A stretch of 20,213 bases of DNA from Leptospira adleri (GTDB lineage Bacteria > Spirochaetota > Leptospiria > Leptospirales > Leptospiraceae), in assembly GCF_002811985.1 (NCBI RefSeq), contig NZ_NPDU01000080.1, positions 1 through 20,213 on the forward strand, given 5' to 3'. Position numbers and translations under genes: made by a program. This document shows, in pieces, positions 9,096 to 19,915 of this stretch (positions are counted from its first letter, which is position 1; each line of letters opens with the position of its first letter). The notes below the pieces were generated by a model, which saw nothing but the letters and a program-made list of their open reading frames with translations, had not been told where the DNA came from and did not search any database.

Positions 9096-9705
9096 AGGGC
9101 GGTAACCCGCAATGTTTTACCATAGCGGCGGTTAACTTGTATTCCATCCCCCCTTTTTTATAATAATAAAGCCCCGTATTCGACATGTATTCTTCGACGA
9201 TGTCCTTGTCCAAATCTTTCAAGACTATGGTAGACAACGAACGTCCTTGAAACGTTTTCGATCCGGTAGAAGTAACCACGCTGTTTCCGACTTGATCCCC
9301 TTCCCGCAAAGAGTCTTTTAGAAACGGATAGAGTTTATCAATCGACTCGTCCATCAGATAAAGAAAACCTCTAAAGTCTTTTAGAACTTCTTTGATTACC
9401 GTTCTCTTCTGATAGTTGTCGATGATTCTTACGAAGTATGTGGCAACGTCCGGCAATTCGGAAAAAAAATCTTTTGGAAATTTTCTACGTTTGCTTTCTT
9501 CAGGTTGATCCTTTAAAACTTCCATCTGCAAAATACCGACTTTTTTATCTTCCAAATAGATATCGTATCTCCACATATTTTCGGTTGCCAATGGAAAAAG
9601 ACACTCGACTTCCAACGCAGAAGACTCCTTCCGCACCGGTAAAGTCTGGGAATGCACCGAAAAAATGAATAAAAAGAAAATGAGAAAAAACGAAAGTATT
9701 TTCAT
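9094..9705 (-). CDS. Exported protein of unknown function, last gene of a three-gene operon
   Basis: A 203-aa protein with signal peptide [20 protein letters not shown] and likely cleavage after HSQ. I recognise no family. The mature part resembles small spirochaete periplasmic proteins with strands such as [20 protein letters not shown] and [36 protein letters not shown], suggesting a beta-rich domain. It contains two cysteines (in VECLF and KHCGLPP), which could form a disulphide. The ribosome site GGAG overlaps the stop of the upstream 728-aa gene six bases before the ATG, so the two are cotranscribed and probably translationally linked. The stop codon lies exactly at the edge of the capA-like fragment, so the original C-terminus may have differed. 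Confidence 0.85.
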   Translation of the reverse strand: MKILSFFLIFFLFIFSVHSQTLPVRKESSALEVECLFPLATENMWRYDIYLEDKKVGILQMEVLKDQPEESKRRKFPKDFFSELPDVATYFVRIIDNYQKRTVIKEVLKDFRGFLYLMDESIDKLYPFLKDSLREGDQVGNSVVTSTGSKTFQGRSLSTIVLKDLDKDIVEEYMSNTGLYYYKKGGMEYKLTAAMVKHCGLPP

Positions 9706-9708
9706 GGG

Positions 9709-11895
9709 TTACTCCAAAATTATTCTTCTTTCTTTTTGATTTACGAATTTTTCCGAACCTGGAAAGTTTATCTTTCTTCCGGATAAACTTTCAAATTCTT
9801 TCAGATCGAATTCAGGAAGGGCAGGCTTTGAAGTTAATGTCAGCTGGTCGCTCTCCAAACCCATCTCCTTCGCCAATTCCGCCATTTCCTTTTTTAGCTT
9901 ATGAGGATCTGTTTCTGTTCCCGTGATTAGGTGAGCCTGATTATTACTATTTACAAGTTCTTGAATATTCTTGATTTCGAGCTCGATTTTATAAACCGTT
10001 CTTCTTGTTTTGGAGTGGTTTTTAACTTCAAATAAGAAATCCCTCTGAGCGAACGGAGTCAGTTTTTCGCCGTTCTTTCTTTCAATCAGAGTGTAGTTTT
10101 TTTCATCCAATTTGAATAAGGAAATCGTATAAGGATGAGATTCATAACCCATGTTACGGACCTTGCCGGAGATTTTATTTCCTTGGATCGAAAGATCGGA
10201 GCTGTAAACCGCGAGATCCGAACCTCTGTATTGGACTCCCGTCATTTTGAGTGAATTATCCTCTTTCGGATTCTCTTCAAAGAATTTTTCGATCGCCTTT
10301 AATTTTTCGTCCCTAAACACTTTCAACTTTTCCAAAAGGTTTCTTCCGGCTTCCTTTTTAATCTCATTCGCTTCTTCCGAAATTTTCTTTTCCTCCTCAC
10401 GAATTTTTTCGGAGATCGCGCTCACGTTCAGATCCAATTTCTTTTTGGTATTCACCGGAATTTGAATGGAAGAATAAAAGATCAACAGCGTATTTTCCGC
10501 ATTTACTTGATAGGAAGCTTGGGGTAAATGTTTAGTTACCAGCGTGATCTGATTTTCAGAATATCCGTAAAATTGATTGTCGTTTAACAAATTTAACGGA
10601 ATCGGTCTCAATCTTGATCCGGTCGGAATTATATCCTTTTCCGTGGCGATCGATTTCCCGTTAACCTGCACTTCCAGGTCGTGGGGTTTCACGTTGGCTC
10701 CGTCGTTAAACGGGAGAAAAGAACTGATCAGATAGATATCAACTATATTCGTTTCATACCATCGATTGTCCTTTTTGAAATAAGCCCGATTTAAAGATCG
10801 GTTTTCGCTGTCTCTTTCTCTAAAATAATCGATTTCACCGTCCTCATCGTAATCGTCTCCGGCCATCAAAGTGGATCCTTTCTCGATCAAAATCCAATGA
10901 TCCGGTTTTCGATTTCCGTTCGTATCGAAAGCTTCACCTTTGGAAATCAGCCAGGAAAACTTGGAAGTAAATCCGATATCCGTTGTTTCCTTTTTTTCGA
11001 AGTAGGGAATCGAATAATTCATACTGATAACCGGCCGATTGGTACAATACCAATCCTTAATTCGGAGACGAACGATCGGATCCAAACTGACCGTCTCGAT
11101 CGAACCCGGTGCGTGAGATTGAAAAACAAATGGAATCGTTTTTTGTTCTCCCGCAGAGGAAAAAAGAAAATCGTCTTTAATCTCCTTATCGATCGCAACC
11201 GTTGTATACAAGGAAACGTCTATCGAACTCCCTTTCGGAAAAAAGTAATGATTCACCGAAGGTTCCATTCTTAACGTTTTAGAATTTTTTAGAGAAATCG
11301 AGAAGTTGGCCAAATCCTCCCCGTTGTTTCGAATACGATAAGAATGAGCAAGAGGACTTTTTTCCAATTGTTTAACCGCAATATCTAAAATTGGTTTTGA
11401 AACCTCTACAACACCTTGAATCGTATCGAGAACGTTGCCGCGTTCGTCAAAAATAGAATTTTCTATATTATAAAAACCTGGAATACAATCTTGGGCAAAA
11501 AAACGAATTGGCAATGATAGTTTCTTTTTTGCGGGAAGAGTAATGAAAGTATCACCTCCTTCGCCCGTGATTCCAACGAGCAGACTCCGATCGGCTTTGG
11601 AGCCAATTTTGATTTGGACGGATTCTTCTCCGCGATTCTCTATAAAAATTCTTTCCGCAACATTGTATGTGGGAGTTATTTTGAATTTAAGACCATAAGC
11701 GTCCTTTGCGGAAAAGAAAATGGACTTTTTATTTTTGATCGAAGGACTTGAACTCGGAGAATTCGGTTGTGATGACGGATCCGTATAATCCAGGATTCCG
11801 TTTTCTAAATATTTATAACCTCCTTCTGAACCCAGACCGGAAAAAGCCGCGACCGTCAGAACCAGAAGTGAAATTGAAAACAGATTTCGGTTCAT
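9709..11895 (-). CDS. Large exported protein with CARDB-like regions and calcium-loop-like motifs
   Basis: A 728-aa protein with a signal peptide (FSISLLVLTVAAFSGLGSEG) and no lipobox cysteine. After a Ser/Pro-rich linker (SSQPNSPSSSPS, residues 41-52) come beta-rich segments that look like Ig-like or CARDB domains (IFIENRGEESVQIKIG, SYRIRNNGEDLANFSISLK). Two Asp/Asn-rich loops, DTNGNRKPD (324-332) and DYDEDGEID (348-356), match the spacing of EF-hand or thrombospondin type 3 calcium loops. A charged helical or coiled-coil stretch lies near 490-550, and a further CARDB-like part follows (VRNMGYESHPYTISLFKL). Its ATG overlaps the stop of the TPR gene by one base. Function is unknown; a cell-surface or periplasmic scaffold is inferred. 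Confidence 0.88.
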   Translation of the reverse strand: MNRNLFSISLLVLTVAAFSGLGSEGGYKYLENGILDYTDPSSQPNSPSSSPSIKNKKSIFFSAKDAYGLKFKITPTYNVAERIFIENRGEESVQIKIGSKADRSLLVGITGEGGDTFITLPAKKKLSLPIRFFAQDCIPGFYNIENSIFDERGNVLDTIQGVVEVSKPILDIAVKQLEKSPLAHSYRIRNNGEDLANFSISLKNSKTLRMEPSVNHYFFPKGSSIDVSLYTTVAIDKEIKDDFLFSSAGEQKTIPFVFQSHAPGSIETVSLDPIVRLRIKDWYCTNRPVISMNYSIPYFEKKETTDIGFTSKFSWLISKGEAFDTNGNRKPDHWILIEKGSTLMAGDDYDEDGEIDYFRERDSENRSLNRAYFKKDNRWYETNIVDIYLISSFLPFNDGANVKPHDLEVQVNGKSIATEKDIIPTGSRLRPIPLNLLNDNQFYGYSENQITLVTKHLPQASYQVNAENTLLIFYSSIQIPVNTKKKLDLNVSAISEKIREEEKKISEEANEIKKEAGRNLLEKLKVFRDEKLKAIEKFFEENPKEDNSLKMTGVQYRGSDLAVYSSDLSIQGNKISGKVRNMGYESHPYTISLFKLDEKNYTLIERKNGEKLTPFAQRDFLFEVKNHSKTRRTVYKIELEIKNIQELVNSNNQAHLITGTETDPHKLKKEMAELAKEMGLESDQLTLTSKPALPEFDLKEFESLSGRKINFPGSEKFVNQKERRIILE

Positions 11896-12716
11896 TATTT
11901 GTATCCTTGAATCCTTGTTCGGATTAGATTTCTCAGTTGATGGATTCGGGGATTGACTGTTTCAGAGCTTAGAATTTCGGCTTGATTCAGATCCAAGTCC
12001 GCACCCGATAGATTATTTAATTGAAAATGGGCGTACGCCCTATAAATAAAAAGATCCGCGTAATTTGGATTCATTTTGATTCCCCGGTCATAGAACGACA
12101 ACGCATCCGTATATTTTTTTTGCTGATACAACGTATAACCTAAATAGAGATAGGCATAAAAAAGATGAGCTTCATTCTGCACCGCTTCTCGGAGGAAGTT
12201 TTCCGCTTTAGAATATTCTTTTTTTTTAATTAATAATATCGAATAATTTATTTTAGGCGAGAATTCGTTCGAATTCCGGGGTAAAAGATCGATCGCCTTT
12301 TTGTAATGGATTTCCGCAGACTGATAATCCTTATCATAAACATAAGCCAAAGCAAGATTGGAGTGATATTTACTGGAATCGTCGCAGAGAATCGCTTTTT
12401 TAAAGGCGGTGATGGCCGGTTTGAAGTAATTCATTCCCATATACGCGACGCCCAATCGATTGCAAGGATCCCCGACGTTTTCAGCTCCCCCCATCTGGGA
12501 AATCAAACCTTTGGATTCGGAGTTTCCGCATTTTTCGGAGCAAAGATTCTTATTCATCGAAACAACGTCTTCAAATCGATTCGAATCTAATAGCCGAACC
12601 GGCGGTTCATTCGAAGTCTGAGCGTTGAGAAAACGCGGATTAATGATACAAATGATCACAATGAGGAAAACGTTTCTTAGATCCGGTTTTTTAGTTTTTG
12701 ATTCCTGAATTTTCAT
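11895..12716 (-). CDS. Exported TPR-repeat protein, first gene of the operon
   Basis: A 273-aa protein with an N-terminal signal (NVFLIVIICIINPRFLNAQ) and likely cleavage after NAQ. The body is a row of about five tetratricopeptide repeats from residue 80 onward, for example CNRLGVAYMGMNYFKPAITA, NLALAYVYDKDYQSAEIHYK, YLYLGYTLYQQKKYTDALSF and IYRAYAHFQLNNLSGADLDL. TPR arrays mediate protein contacts, so this is likely a periplasmic adaptor for the two exported proteins encoded behind it. Its TAA stop overlaps the next ATG (TAATG), a sign of coupled translation. The ribosome site before the ATG at 12716 is weak. Confidence 0.92.
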   Translation of the reverse strand: MKIQESKTKKPDLRNVFLIVIICIINPRFLNAQTSNEPPVRLLDSNRFEDVVSMNKNLCSEKCGNSESKGLISQMGGAENVGDPCNRLGVAYMGMNYFKPAITAFKKAILCDDSSKYHSNLALAYVYDKDYQSAEIHYKKAIDLLPRNSNEFSPKINYSILLIKKKEYSKAENFLREAVQNEAHLFYAYLYLGYTLYQQKKYTDALSFYDRGIKMNPNYADLFIYRAYAHFQLNNLSGADLDLNQAEILSSETVNPRIHQLRNLIRTRIQGYK

Positions 12717-13234
12717 ACAAGTATAGAATTGATTCCCTTAAGATGATCTTTTGTTAAACGAATCCGTAATTTAGAAATTTTAAAGTCTTTAGCATCCAAC
12801 CGTATCAATTTGAATAAAACAAAAGTCGTCGAAAAATAGTTTCCCGAGGATCTAATTTTGAAATCTCGGGGATCTTTTCCCTTTTCGGATTTATTTTCTT
12901 TTCCTTTATAAGGATTGAATTTATTTTTTTTGAAATCAAAAATTTGTTTAGGAAAGAATTGAATCAAAAAGGAGAGTGTGAAACTAAAGATTACCAGTTT
13001 ATAAAAGCGTTCCGCTTTTTAAATCAGACAGCAACTTTCGTTTTTGAGAATGGGTTTTATACCAATAAAGGGTTTTGTGAGGCAAAAAACCTGCGAAATA
13101 AAATCACTGTCTTTTTCGCAGGATAAAAGTTTGAAGTAATATATTCTAAAAGTTTAAACTTATAAGGTTTTTTTTAAACCGACTTCGAATTCAGTTATTT
13201 GTTGTGAATCGGAAGCTATTTCCGAGAGTAAACG
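12717..13234. other. AT-rich intergenic stretch, no supported gene
   Basis: The 518 bases between the TPR operon and the capA-like gene are rich in A and T. They hold the capA terminator (13084-13122) and presumably the promoter of the TPR operon. An 84-codon minus-strand frame (12713-12967) overlaps the TPR start by four bases but begins with TTG, has no ribosome site and is rich in Lys/Phe as expected of non-coding AT-rich DNA. Confidence 0.65.
13084..13122 (-). terminator. Intrinsic terminator behind the capA-like gene
   Basis: On the minus strand CCTGCGAAA (13114-13122) pairs perfectly with TTTCGCAGG (13090-13098) across a 15-base loop, followed immediately by six T residues. It lies about 110 bases behind the stop of the capA-like gene on the same strand and should end that transcript before the TPR operon. 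Confidence 0.78.
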
Positions 13235-14284
<1,050 letters not shown>

Positions 14285-14371
14285 GTCTTTTCATCAGTTT
14301 CAGGGAGAAGATTTGAGTAAAGCAGAATTTCTATCAAAGGAATTCCTTAGCGACCCGATAGGATAAGTAGA

Positions 14372-15238
14372 ATGGAACGTATCCCCTGCAACACCTGCGG
14401 CTCCTCGGAATTCAAACCTCTCTTCAGCAAGTCCAATCATAAAAACGAAGTCTTCCGGATCGTTCAGTGCAAACGTTGCGCTCTCGTCCAAGTAAGTCCG
14501 CAACCGTCTCCGGAGGAAGTGGCTTCTTATTACTCGGAAGAATACTTTTTAAAAAGAAGCGATCGAGGTTATGATAATTATTTTTCGGACGGAGTAAGAA
14601 GCGAGATCTCGCGTGTATTCGGACTCAATCTGAAAGACTTGGACTTCGCTTCCTGGGAGAAAACATTGTCTTCCGAAAAACGATGTTTAGACGTCGGTTG
14701 TGCGGCGGGATATTTCGTGGACTATATGCAACAAAGAGGATGGGATTCCTACGGAATGGATATCGCGGAAGCCCCGGTAAAATTCGCGAGAGAAAAACTC
14801 GGACTCAAGGTCGAACAAAAGGATTTTCTACAATGGAAAGAAAATCCGGCCGAAAAATTCGATCTAATAACGTTATGGGCTTCCATCGAACACCTTCACA
14901 AGCCGAAAGAAACATTAGAAAAAATTCATACACTTCTCAAACCCGGTGGAAGAATCCTCCTTTCAACCTGTAAATGGGGAGTCCTCGCAAAATTACAAGG
15001 GCCTTCCTGGAGATATCTCAACGTTCCGGAGCATCTCTATTATTATTCCCTCTCGGGAATCACAGAACTCTGCGAGTCGTTGGGTTTCGAAAAGAAAAAA
15101 CACATCACGTACGGAAGCGGACTGACCGCTAGGAAAAACGCAGGATTCTTATATAAGATTTTGAAGCATCTCGCGGACCCTACCGTAAAATTTTTGGATC
15201 AAGGGGATATGATGGCCCTATCGTTCGAAAAAAAATAA
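14372..15238 (+). CDS. SAM-dependent methyltransferase with N-terminal zinc-ribbon-like motif
   Basis: A 288-aa class I methyltransferase. The N-terminus has four cysteines in two CxxC pairs (Cys6, Cys9, Cys33, Cys36: CNTCG and CKRC), a probable zinc site typical of sugar or surface-polymer methyltransferases. The SAM motif I is [11 protein letters not shown] (about residues 106-116), motif II is the acidic end of SYGMDIAE (Asp130), and later motifs are [18 protein letters not shown] and [11 protein letters not shown]. The substrate cannot be read from sequence; a role in surface carbohydrate or lipid modification is plausible given the family. The ATG at 14372 has AGGATAAG upstream. It diverges from the capA-like gene, so the two may share regulation. 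Confidence 0.9.
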   Translation: MERIPCNTCGSSEFKPLFSKSNHKNEVFRIVQCKRCALVQVSPQPSPEEVASYYSEEYFLKRSDRGYDNYFSDGVRSEISRVFGLNLKDLDFASWEKTLSSEKRCLDVGCAAGYFVDYMQQRGWDSYGMDIAEAPVKFAREKLGLKVEQKDFLQWKENPAEKFDLITLWASIEHLHKPKETLEKIHTLLKPGGRILLSTCKWGVLAKLQGPSWRYLNVPEHLYYYSLSGITELCESLGFEKKKHITYGSGLTARKNAGFLYKILKHLADPTVKFLDQGDMMALSFEKK

Positions 15239-15713
15239 TCAACGCCGATCGGAGCTCGGACGATCTTTGATTCGTAAGAATTCCGGAAATTCGAGACATA
15301 AAAATACAAATCGCCAAAACGACATACAATTCCGGCAAACTCCGTTAGAATCCGTCAAAAATCCGGACTCTTCTCCTCCATTCCGGGATTTCATAAGAAT
15401 ATAATATTCTCTTTTCTGAAATAACGCTACGTCGCATTAACAGCCGCGCCCAAAGGCTACCTCTTAAAATTCAAGACGGGCAAGCCGATTCGGAGAAAAA
15501 TCGAAAATAAATTCTTGTCTAACCTCATTCGAGTATACTACAATCTTTAAGAGAATCCGAATATTTTTAAGTTTTTCTTGCTATTTTAAAGACATCCAAG
15601 TAAAAAAGTTATCTCGATTTTTTATCATCGGACCTGAGTTTCTGTTCCAATACTTCTCTTGAAAAACGTCCGGTCTTTCGTGTGTAAATTCTTTGCATAA
15701 GGTTTAGGGATTC
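15239..15713. other. Intergenic stretch upstream of the phosphorelay operon
   Basis: A 475-base stretch without a supported gene. It contains a candidate promoter at 15515-15544 and several short AT-rich repeats. A 77-codon minus-strand frame (15609-15842) overlaps the start of the kinase and lacks coding character. Confidence 0.6.
15515..15544 (+). promoter_or_regulatory. Candidate promoter of the phosphorelay operon
   Basis: TTGTCT (15515-15520), an 18-base spacer and TACAAT (15539-15544) give four and five of six consensus bases. This would leave a leader of about 160 bases before the TTG start of the kinase. Assigned by consensus only. Confidence 0.35.
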
Positions 15714-17114
15714 TTGAAGAGTACGATTGAAAAAAGCGTCATTCTCGGAATAGTCGTTATCATTCTTCTCAACTCCGTAGTGGCCGGTTCCGCATTCTAC
15801 GCGATGAATCAGTCCTCCGACTTGCGGAGATGGGAGTCGCATACGCAGGAAGTCCTCGGTAACTTGGAAGAAGCCCTATCCTCTTTCAGCGAAATGCATT
15901 CCTCTCTCAGAAGTTATATTCTTTATAAAAATTCTTCTTTATTGACTGGATATCACGAGAACAAATCGGTCTTTCTGTCTAAAATAAATAATCTTAGAAT
16001 TCTTACGCGCGATAATTTGGAACAGCAGAAGAGATTGGATGATGTCGTTCCTTTAACGAATGAAAAGATCGAATTTATGGAGGCGACGGTTTTAGATCAA
16101 AAAATAAAACCTATCGGAAGTTATGCGGTCTCTTTTTATTCCTCCAAAGGAAATATTTTGAGCGAACGGATCCGCAAGATTCTTAAAGATATGAAAAAAG
16201 AGGAACTCCTTCTCTATCAAACCCGAAGAGAAGGATCCGAAGCCAATCTCAAATTCGCGATCCGCCTTATATTTCTCGCGATTCTACTAAACCTTGCTTT
16301 TATTTCATTTCAATATATTCTAATATATCGTGAAAATAGAAGAAGACAATCCGCGGAAGAGCTGCTCGAAACCACGAACGCGAATCTAAAAAATTATTCC
16401 ATTCGGCTCGAACGATCCAACAAGGATTTGGAATCCTTTTCCTATTCCGTTTCACACGACTTACGGGCTCCGATCCGGGGTATCGCGGGGTTCTCTAAAA
16501 TCATGATGGAAGATTACGGGAGCGTTCTTCCGGATGAAGGGAAAAGAATCCTCGAAATCATCATGCAAAACGCAGCCAATATGGGCCAGCTCATCGACGA
16601 TCTTTTGGAATATTCCCGTTTAGGAAGAAAGGAAATTCTTTTTACTTCGATCAACATGAAGCAGCTGGCCCAAAAGATTCTCGAAGAAGTCGCAAATTAT
16701 TATCCGAACTTGAAGGTTCAGACTTCGATAGGAGACCTCCCTTCCGCAAAGGCGGACTCCGGTCTTTTAAAACAACTCCTCTTCAATTTGATTTCTAACT
16801 CGTTCAAATACTCGAGAGAAAAAGAAAATCCCAAGGTCGAGGTCGGCTCGTTCGAAAACGAAGAAGAGACCGTTTTTTTTGTTAAAGACAACGGCGCCGG
16901 CTTCGACATGAAGTATCAGCACAAGTTGTTCAACATGTTTCAAAGACTTCATCATTCCGACGAATTCGAAGGAACCGGAGTCGGTCTCGCGATAGTCAAA
17001 AGGGTGGTGGAAAAACATAACGGAAAAGTCTGGGGGGAAAGCAAATTGAACGAAGGCGCTTGCTTTTATTTCACATTGGGAGCTCGAGAGAACGATGAGC
17101 AACTTACAAGATGA
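15714..17114 (+). CDS. Membrane sensor histidine kinase with CHASE3-like sensor
   Basis: A 466-aa inner-membrane kinase. Transmembrane helix 1 spans residues 8-30 ([20 protein letters not shown]), a helical extracytoplasmic CHASE3-like domain about 31-178, and transmembrane helix 2 about 182-205 ([17 protein letters not shown]). A short coiled linker ([20 protein letters not shown]) leads to the HisKA domain with phosphoacceptor His248 in [16 protein letters not shown]. The ATPase domain has [13 protein letters not shown] (N box), KDNGAGFD (G1) and GTGVGLAIV (G2), all intact. The start is a TTG with AGGGA three bases before it; an in-frame stop lies just upstream and no ATG precedes helix 1. 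The next gene overlaps by 20 bases. The DHp type and the Rcp-like partner resemble phytochrome-type kinase pairs, but there is no light-sensing domain. Confidence 0.95.
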   Translation: MKSTIEKSVILGIVVIILLNSVVAGSAFYAMNQSSDLRRWESHTQEVLGNLEEALSSFSEMHSSLRSYILYKNSSLLTGYHENKSVFLSKINNLRILTRDNLEQQKRLDDVVPLTNEKIEFMEATVLDQKIKPIGSYAVSFYSSKGNILSERIRKILKDMKKEELLLYQTRREGSEANLKFAIRLIFLAILLNLAFISFQYILIYRENRRRQSAEELLETTNANLKNYSIRLERSNKDLESFSYSVSHDLRAPIRGIAGFSKIMMEDYGSVLPDEGKRILEIIMQNAANMGQLIDDLLEYSRLGRKEILFTSINMKQLAQKILEEVANYYPNLKVQTSIGDLPSAKADSGLLKQLLFNLISNSFKYSREKENPKVEVGSFENEEETVFFVKDNGAGFDMKYQHKLFNMFQRLHHSDEFEGTGVGLAIVKRVVEKHNGKVWGESKLNEGACFYFTLGARENDEQLTR

Positions 17115-17544
17115 TTTAATCTCGATTCTTTACGCGGAAGACAACGCCCAAGATTCGGAACTCGCTTTACGAAGTTTAAAAAAGCATAATCTTACAAATC
17201 AACTGAAGTTAGTAAGAGACGGAGAAGAGGCGCTGGAATATCTTTTTGCAACCGGGAGGTATTGCGAACGGGATAAGACTCAACTTCCTTCCTTGATTCT
17301 TCTGGACTTAAAAATGCCAAAGGTGGACGGAATCGAAGTTTTGAGAAAAGTAAGAAACGAAGAACTCACAAAGCTCATCCCTGTGGTAATCCTGACTTCT
17401 TCCGCCGAAGAAAAGGATATCGTTGAAAGTTATCGTTTGGGTGTGAACAGTTACGTCGTAAAACCCTTGGAGTTTTCGAAATTCAGCGACGTGGCCGCAG
17501 AAATCGGATTCTACTGGATTCTTATGAATAAACGCGCGCTATGA
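17095..17544 (+). CDS. Single-domain response regulator, Rcp1/CheY-like
   Basis: A 149-aa receiver domain without an output domain, so it probably passes phosphate on or acts by protein contact. Acidic residues Glu15-Asp16 (YAEDNAQD), phosphoacceptor Asp71 in [17 protein letters not shown], Thr101 in VVILTSS and Lys123 in SYVVKPLEF complete the active site. The insertion [15 protein letters not shown] before the phosphorylation site is characteristic of the Rcp1 type that partners phytochrome-like kinases. It starts inside the kinase gene (20-base overlap) with GAGAGAA before its ATG, and its own end overlaps the next gene by four bases, so all three should be made together. Confidence 0.95.
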   Translation: MSNLQDDLISILYAEDNAQDSELALRSLKKHNLTNQLKLVRDGEEALEYLFATGRYCERDKTQLPSLILLDLKMPKVDGIEVLRKVRNEELTKLIPVVILTSSAEEKDIVESYRLGVNSYVVKPLEFSKFSDVAAEIGFYWILMNKRAL

Positions 17545-18725
17545 TTCAGAGAAAGATTTATATCGTTTGTATAGAGGATAATCCGAACGACCTCGGGTTG
17601 ATGATCCGGCAGATCAGCGGAAGTGGATTAGACTTTTCTTATAAACAAATCCAGACAAAGGAAGAATTAATCCAAGAAGTCCAGTCGAGCGAGCCGGATT
17701 TGGTTCTTTCGGATTTCTCTCTTCCTTCTTTCGACGGAATGGAGGCGCTCGAGATCGTCAGAAAATTTCATCCGAACGTTCCTTTTCTTTTCGTCTCAGG
17801 ATGGTTAGGCGAAGACGCGGCGATCGAGGCTCTCAAACAAGGCGCTACCGATTATATTTCGAAAAACAAAATTACAAAACTCAACTACTCCATCGAAAGA
17901 GCTCTGAAAGAATCGGAAGAACGGTCGCTTTTGGAAGAAGCCGAAAAACAAAATGAAACCCTAAAGTCCCAACTGATTCAAGCTCAGAAACTGGAAGCGA
18001 TCAGCCTCCTTGCAACGGGAGTTGCTCATGAGATCAACAATCCTCTTACGATCATAATCAATTACGCGCAGCTCATCTTGGGACAAAGCCAAGACGACTC
18101 CATTCTTAAATATGCGAGCAACATATTGGACGAAGGGGAAAGAATTTCGAACATCACCAAGGATCTCTTGAGACTTGCCAGACAAGAGAAGCACGTTTTT
18201 TCTAAGGTTGATTTTCAGGAAGTGATCCAAAGAACGGTTTCTCTCTGCGAACAACTTTTTAAGAAAGATACGATCCATATAGAAACCCAAATCCAGGATT
18301 CCCTTCCGGAAGTATTTTGTGTGCCTCAGCAAATTCAACAAGTGGTCCTCAATATCCTCAACAATGCAAGAGACGCGCTCAACCAAAGATATCCGAAATA
18401 CGATCCGAATAAGATCATCGTCATCAAGGCTAAAAAATTCGAAAAGGACTCCAACCTTTGGATTCAGATGAGTATAGAAGATCGCGGAATCGGAATTCCC
18501 AAAGACGAAGCGAAAAAAATCTTCAGTCCTTTTTTCACGACCAAAAAAGTCGACAAGGGAACCGGGCTCGGCCTTTCCGTGAGCACTGGAATTATCAAAG
18601 ATCATGGAGGTGAAATCTATTACGAAAGTAAGGAAAACGAGTTCACTCGTTTCTATATCAATCTCCCGATCCTTCCCGAAATCTATCAGGGAGCAGGCTC
18701 CTCTCCTCAACAGAATTTTGCTTAA
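17541..18725 (+). CDS. Soluble receiver-histidine kinase (REC-HisKA-HATPase)
   Basis: A 394-aa cytoplasmic protein. An N-terminal receiver domain (residues 1-120) has acidic Glu12-Asp13, phosphoacceptor Asp58 in [17 protein letters not shown] and a lysine in DYISKNK. After a coiled-coil linker (about 121-150) the HisKA domain carries His163 in [20 protein letters not shown], of the NtrB-like subtype. The ATPase domain has [22 protein letters not shown] and GTGLGLSVS. There is no membrane segment, so its input must be phosphorylation of its receiver, most simply by the upstream CHASE3 kinase, directly or through the Rcp1-type protein. Its ATG overlaps the preceding stop (ATGA). No DNA-binding output is encoded here, so the final target lies elsewhere. 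Confidence 0.94.
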   Translation: MIQRKIYIVCIEDNPNDLGLMIRQISGSGLDFSYKQIQTKEELIQEVQSSEPDLVLSDFSLPSFDGMEALEIVRKFHPNVPFLFVSGWLGEDAAIEALKQGATDYISKNKITKLNYSIERALKESEERSLLEEAEKQNETLKSQLIQAQKLEAISLLATGVAHEINNPLTIIINYAQLILGQSQDDSILKYASNILDEGERISNITKDLLRLARQEKHVFSKVDFQEVIQRTVSLCEQLFKKDTIHIETQIQDSLPEVFCVPQQIQQVVLNILNNARDALNQRYPKYDPNKIIVIKAKKFEKDSNLWIQMSIEDRGIGIPKDEAKKIFSPFFTTKKVDKGTGLGLSVSTGIIKDHGGEIYYESKENEFTRFYINLPILPEIYQGAGSSPQQNFA

Positions 18726-18783
18726 GAAGTGGGTCCCTAGTTTGTGTAGTGATAGTATTCGCCTGACAGTCGGGTAAAAATCA

Positions 18784-19915
18784 GTGGTCCCGATTTCTTC
18801 TGAAAGTAAAATCGTTCCGATAGAGATTTCAAAGGAAAACAAATTGATTCTCGAAATTGCTCTCCTCACCAATCTCATTCTTCTCATTCGAATCTTTTCG
18901 AACATTCCCGATCAAACACAAACTTCTTCCCAGATCTTGTTTCTCAAAGCACAGCTTATAGCCTACAAACGGAAAAACAATAAGTTTCAAACGAAACCCT
19001 TCGAACGTTTGAAGCTCGTTTTGCTTTCGTATTTCCATCGGGATTGGAAAGAAAATCTGATTCTCGTATCTCCTGAAACTCTCTTGAAATGGAAAAAAAA
19101 GAAATTCAAAATCTTTTGGGCCTTGCTCTCACGAAGAAAGAAACCCGGAAGACCCAACATTCCTTGGGATATCATCAAGCTCATTCGAAGGATCGCCAAA
19201 GAAAACAAAATCTGGGGAGCCACAAAGCTGCACGGACTGCTTGCAAAACTCGGATTTGATTTTTCGGAAAGAGTCGTGTCAAAATACATCCCAAAAAGAC
19301 CTCCCGATCCCAAAAAACGTCTCTCTTGGAAACAATTCTATTCTCTCCACGCGGAGACCATGATCGTTACAGACACGTTTAATGTTTACTCTTCTAACTT
19401 TAAAGAAATCTTTCGAGTCGTTTTCTTTTTGCACCTCGGTTCGAGACAAATTCTCCATTTCGATATTCACACAAATCCAACCACACAATGGATGAAAAAA
19501 GTTTTGAAACTTGTCGTTCGCAAACAAATGCTATCGGGAAAGAAAAGTTGTTATCTTCTTTCCGACAACGATCCGCTTTTCGGAAAACGTTTTTCCAAGT
19601 ATTTAGAAAGAATCGGAATCAAACACAAAAAGACAACACGTTACTCTCCTTGGCAAAACTGCTACGCCGAACGTTGGATCAAGACTTGCAGAAATGAATT
19701 CCTAGATTATTTCATTCCGATCAATCAGTATCACTTAGAAAAAAAAATTAACCGAGTTCATTCATTTTTACAATCACCACAGAACTCATTTAGCTTTGAA
19801 CAAGGACAGTCCAGTTCCTTCTCCGGTTCTCAAGCCGGCTCCCGGAGCAAAGTTGATTGCAACCCCGGTTCTCGGAGGTTTGTATCATACCTATTCCTAC
19901 GAAAACACAGCGTAG
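18784..19915 (+). pseudogene. DDE integrase-core transposase, frameshifted in a nine-A run
   Basis: Transposase of the integrase-core (rve, IS481/IS3-like) type. An N-terminal part (about residues 1-170) contains a helix-turn-helix region ([20 protein letters not shown], then [15 protein letters not shown]). The catalytic residues are visible: Asp197 (IVTDTFNVY), Asp261 (LLSDNDPLF) and Glu296 (NCYAERWI). In the annotated frame the protein then becomes meaningless after QYHLEKKI. Removing one base from the A run at 19739-19747 restores [20 protein letters not shown] and continues to a stop at 19913-19915, ending [13 protein letters not shown]; this is the normal C-terminal form of the family. 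The total would be about 376 aa. The start is a GTG at 18784 and is uncertain. The copy is either dead, mis-sequenced at the homopolymer, or expressed by slippage. Confidence 0.88.

Noticed and set aside
12714..12728. TATACT just before the TPR start as promoter of a leaderless mRNA
   Set aside because: The spacing would place transcription start at or after the ATG, and no -35 is seen at a proper distance.
12713..12967. 84-codon minus-strand frame overlapping the TPR start by four bases
   Set aside because: The ATGA overlap looked attractive, but the start is TTG without a ribosome site and the Lys/Phe-rich sequence fits AT-rich spacer.
12944..13126. Plus-strand 60-codon frame
   Set aside because: TTG start, no ribosome site of its own, and it runs into the capA terminator hairpin.
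17961..18905. Minus-strand frame of 314 codons
   Set aside because: Antisense to the receiver-histidine kinase, whose motifs are complete in the plus frame.
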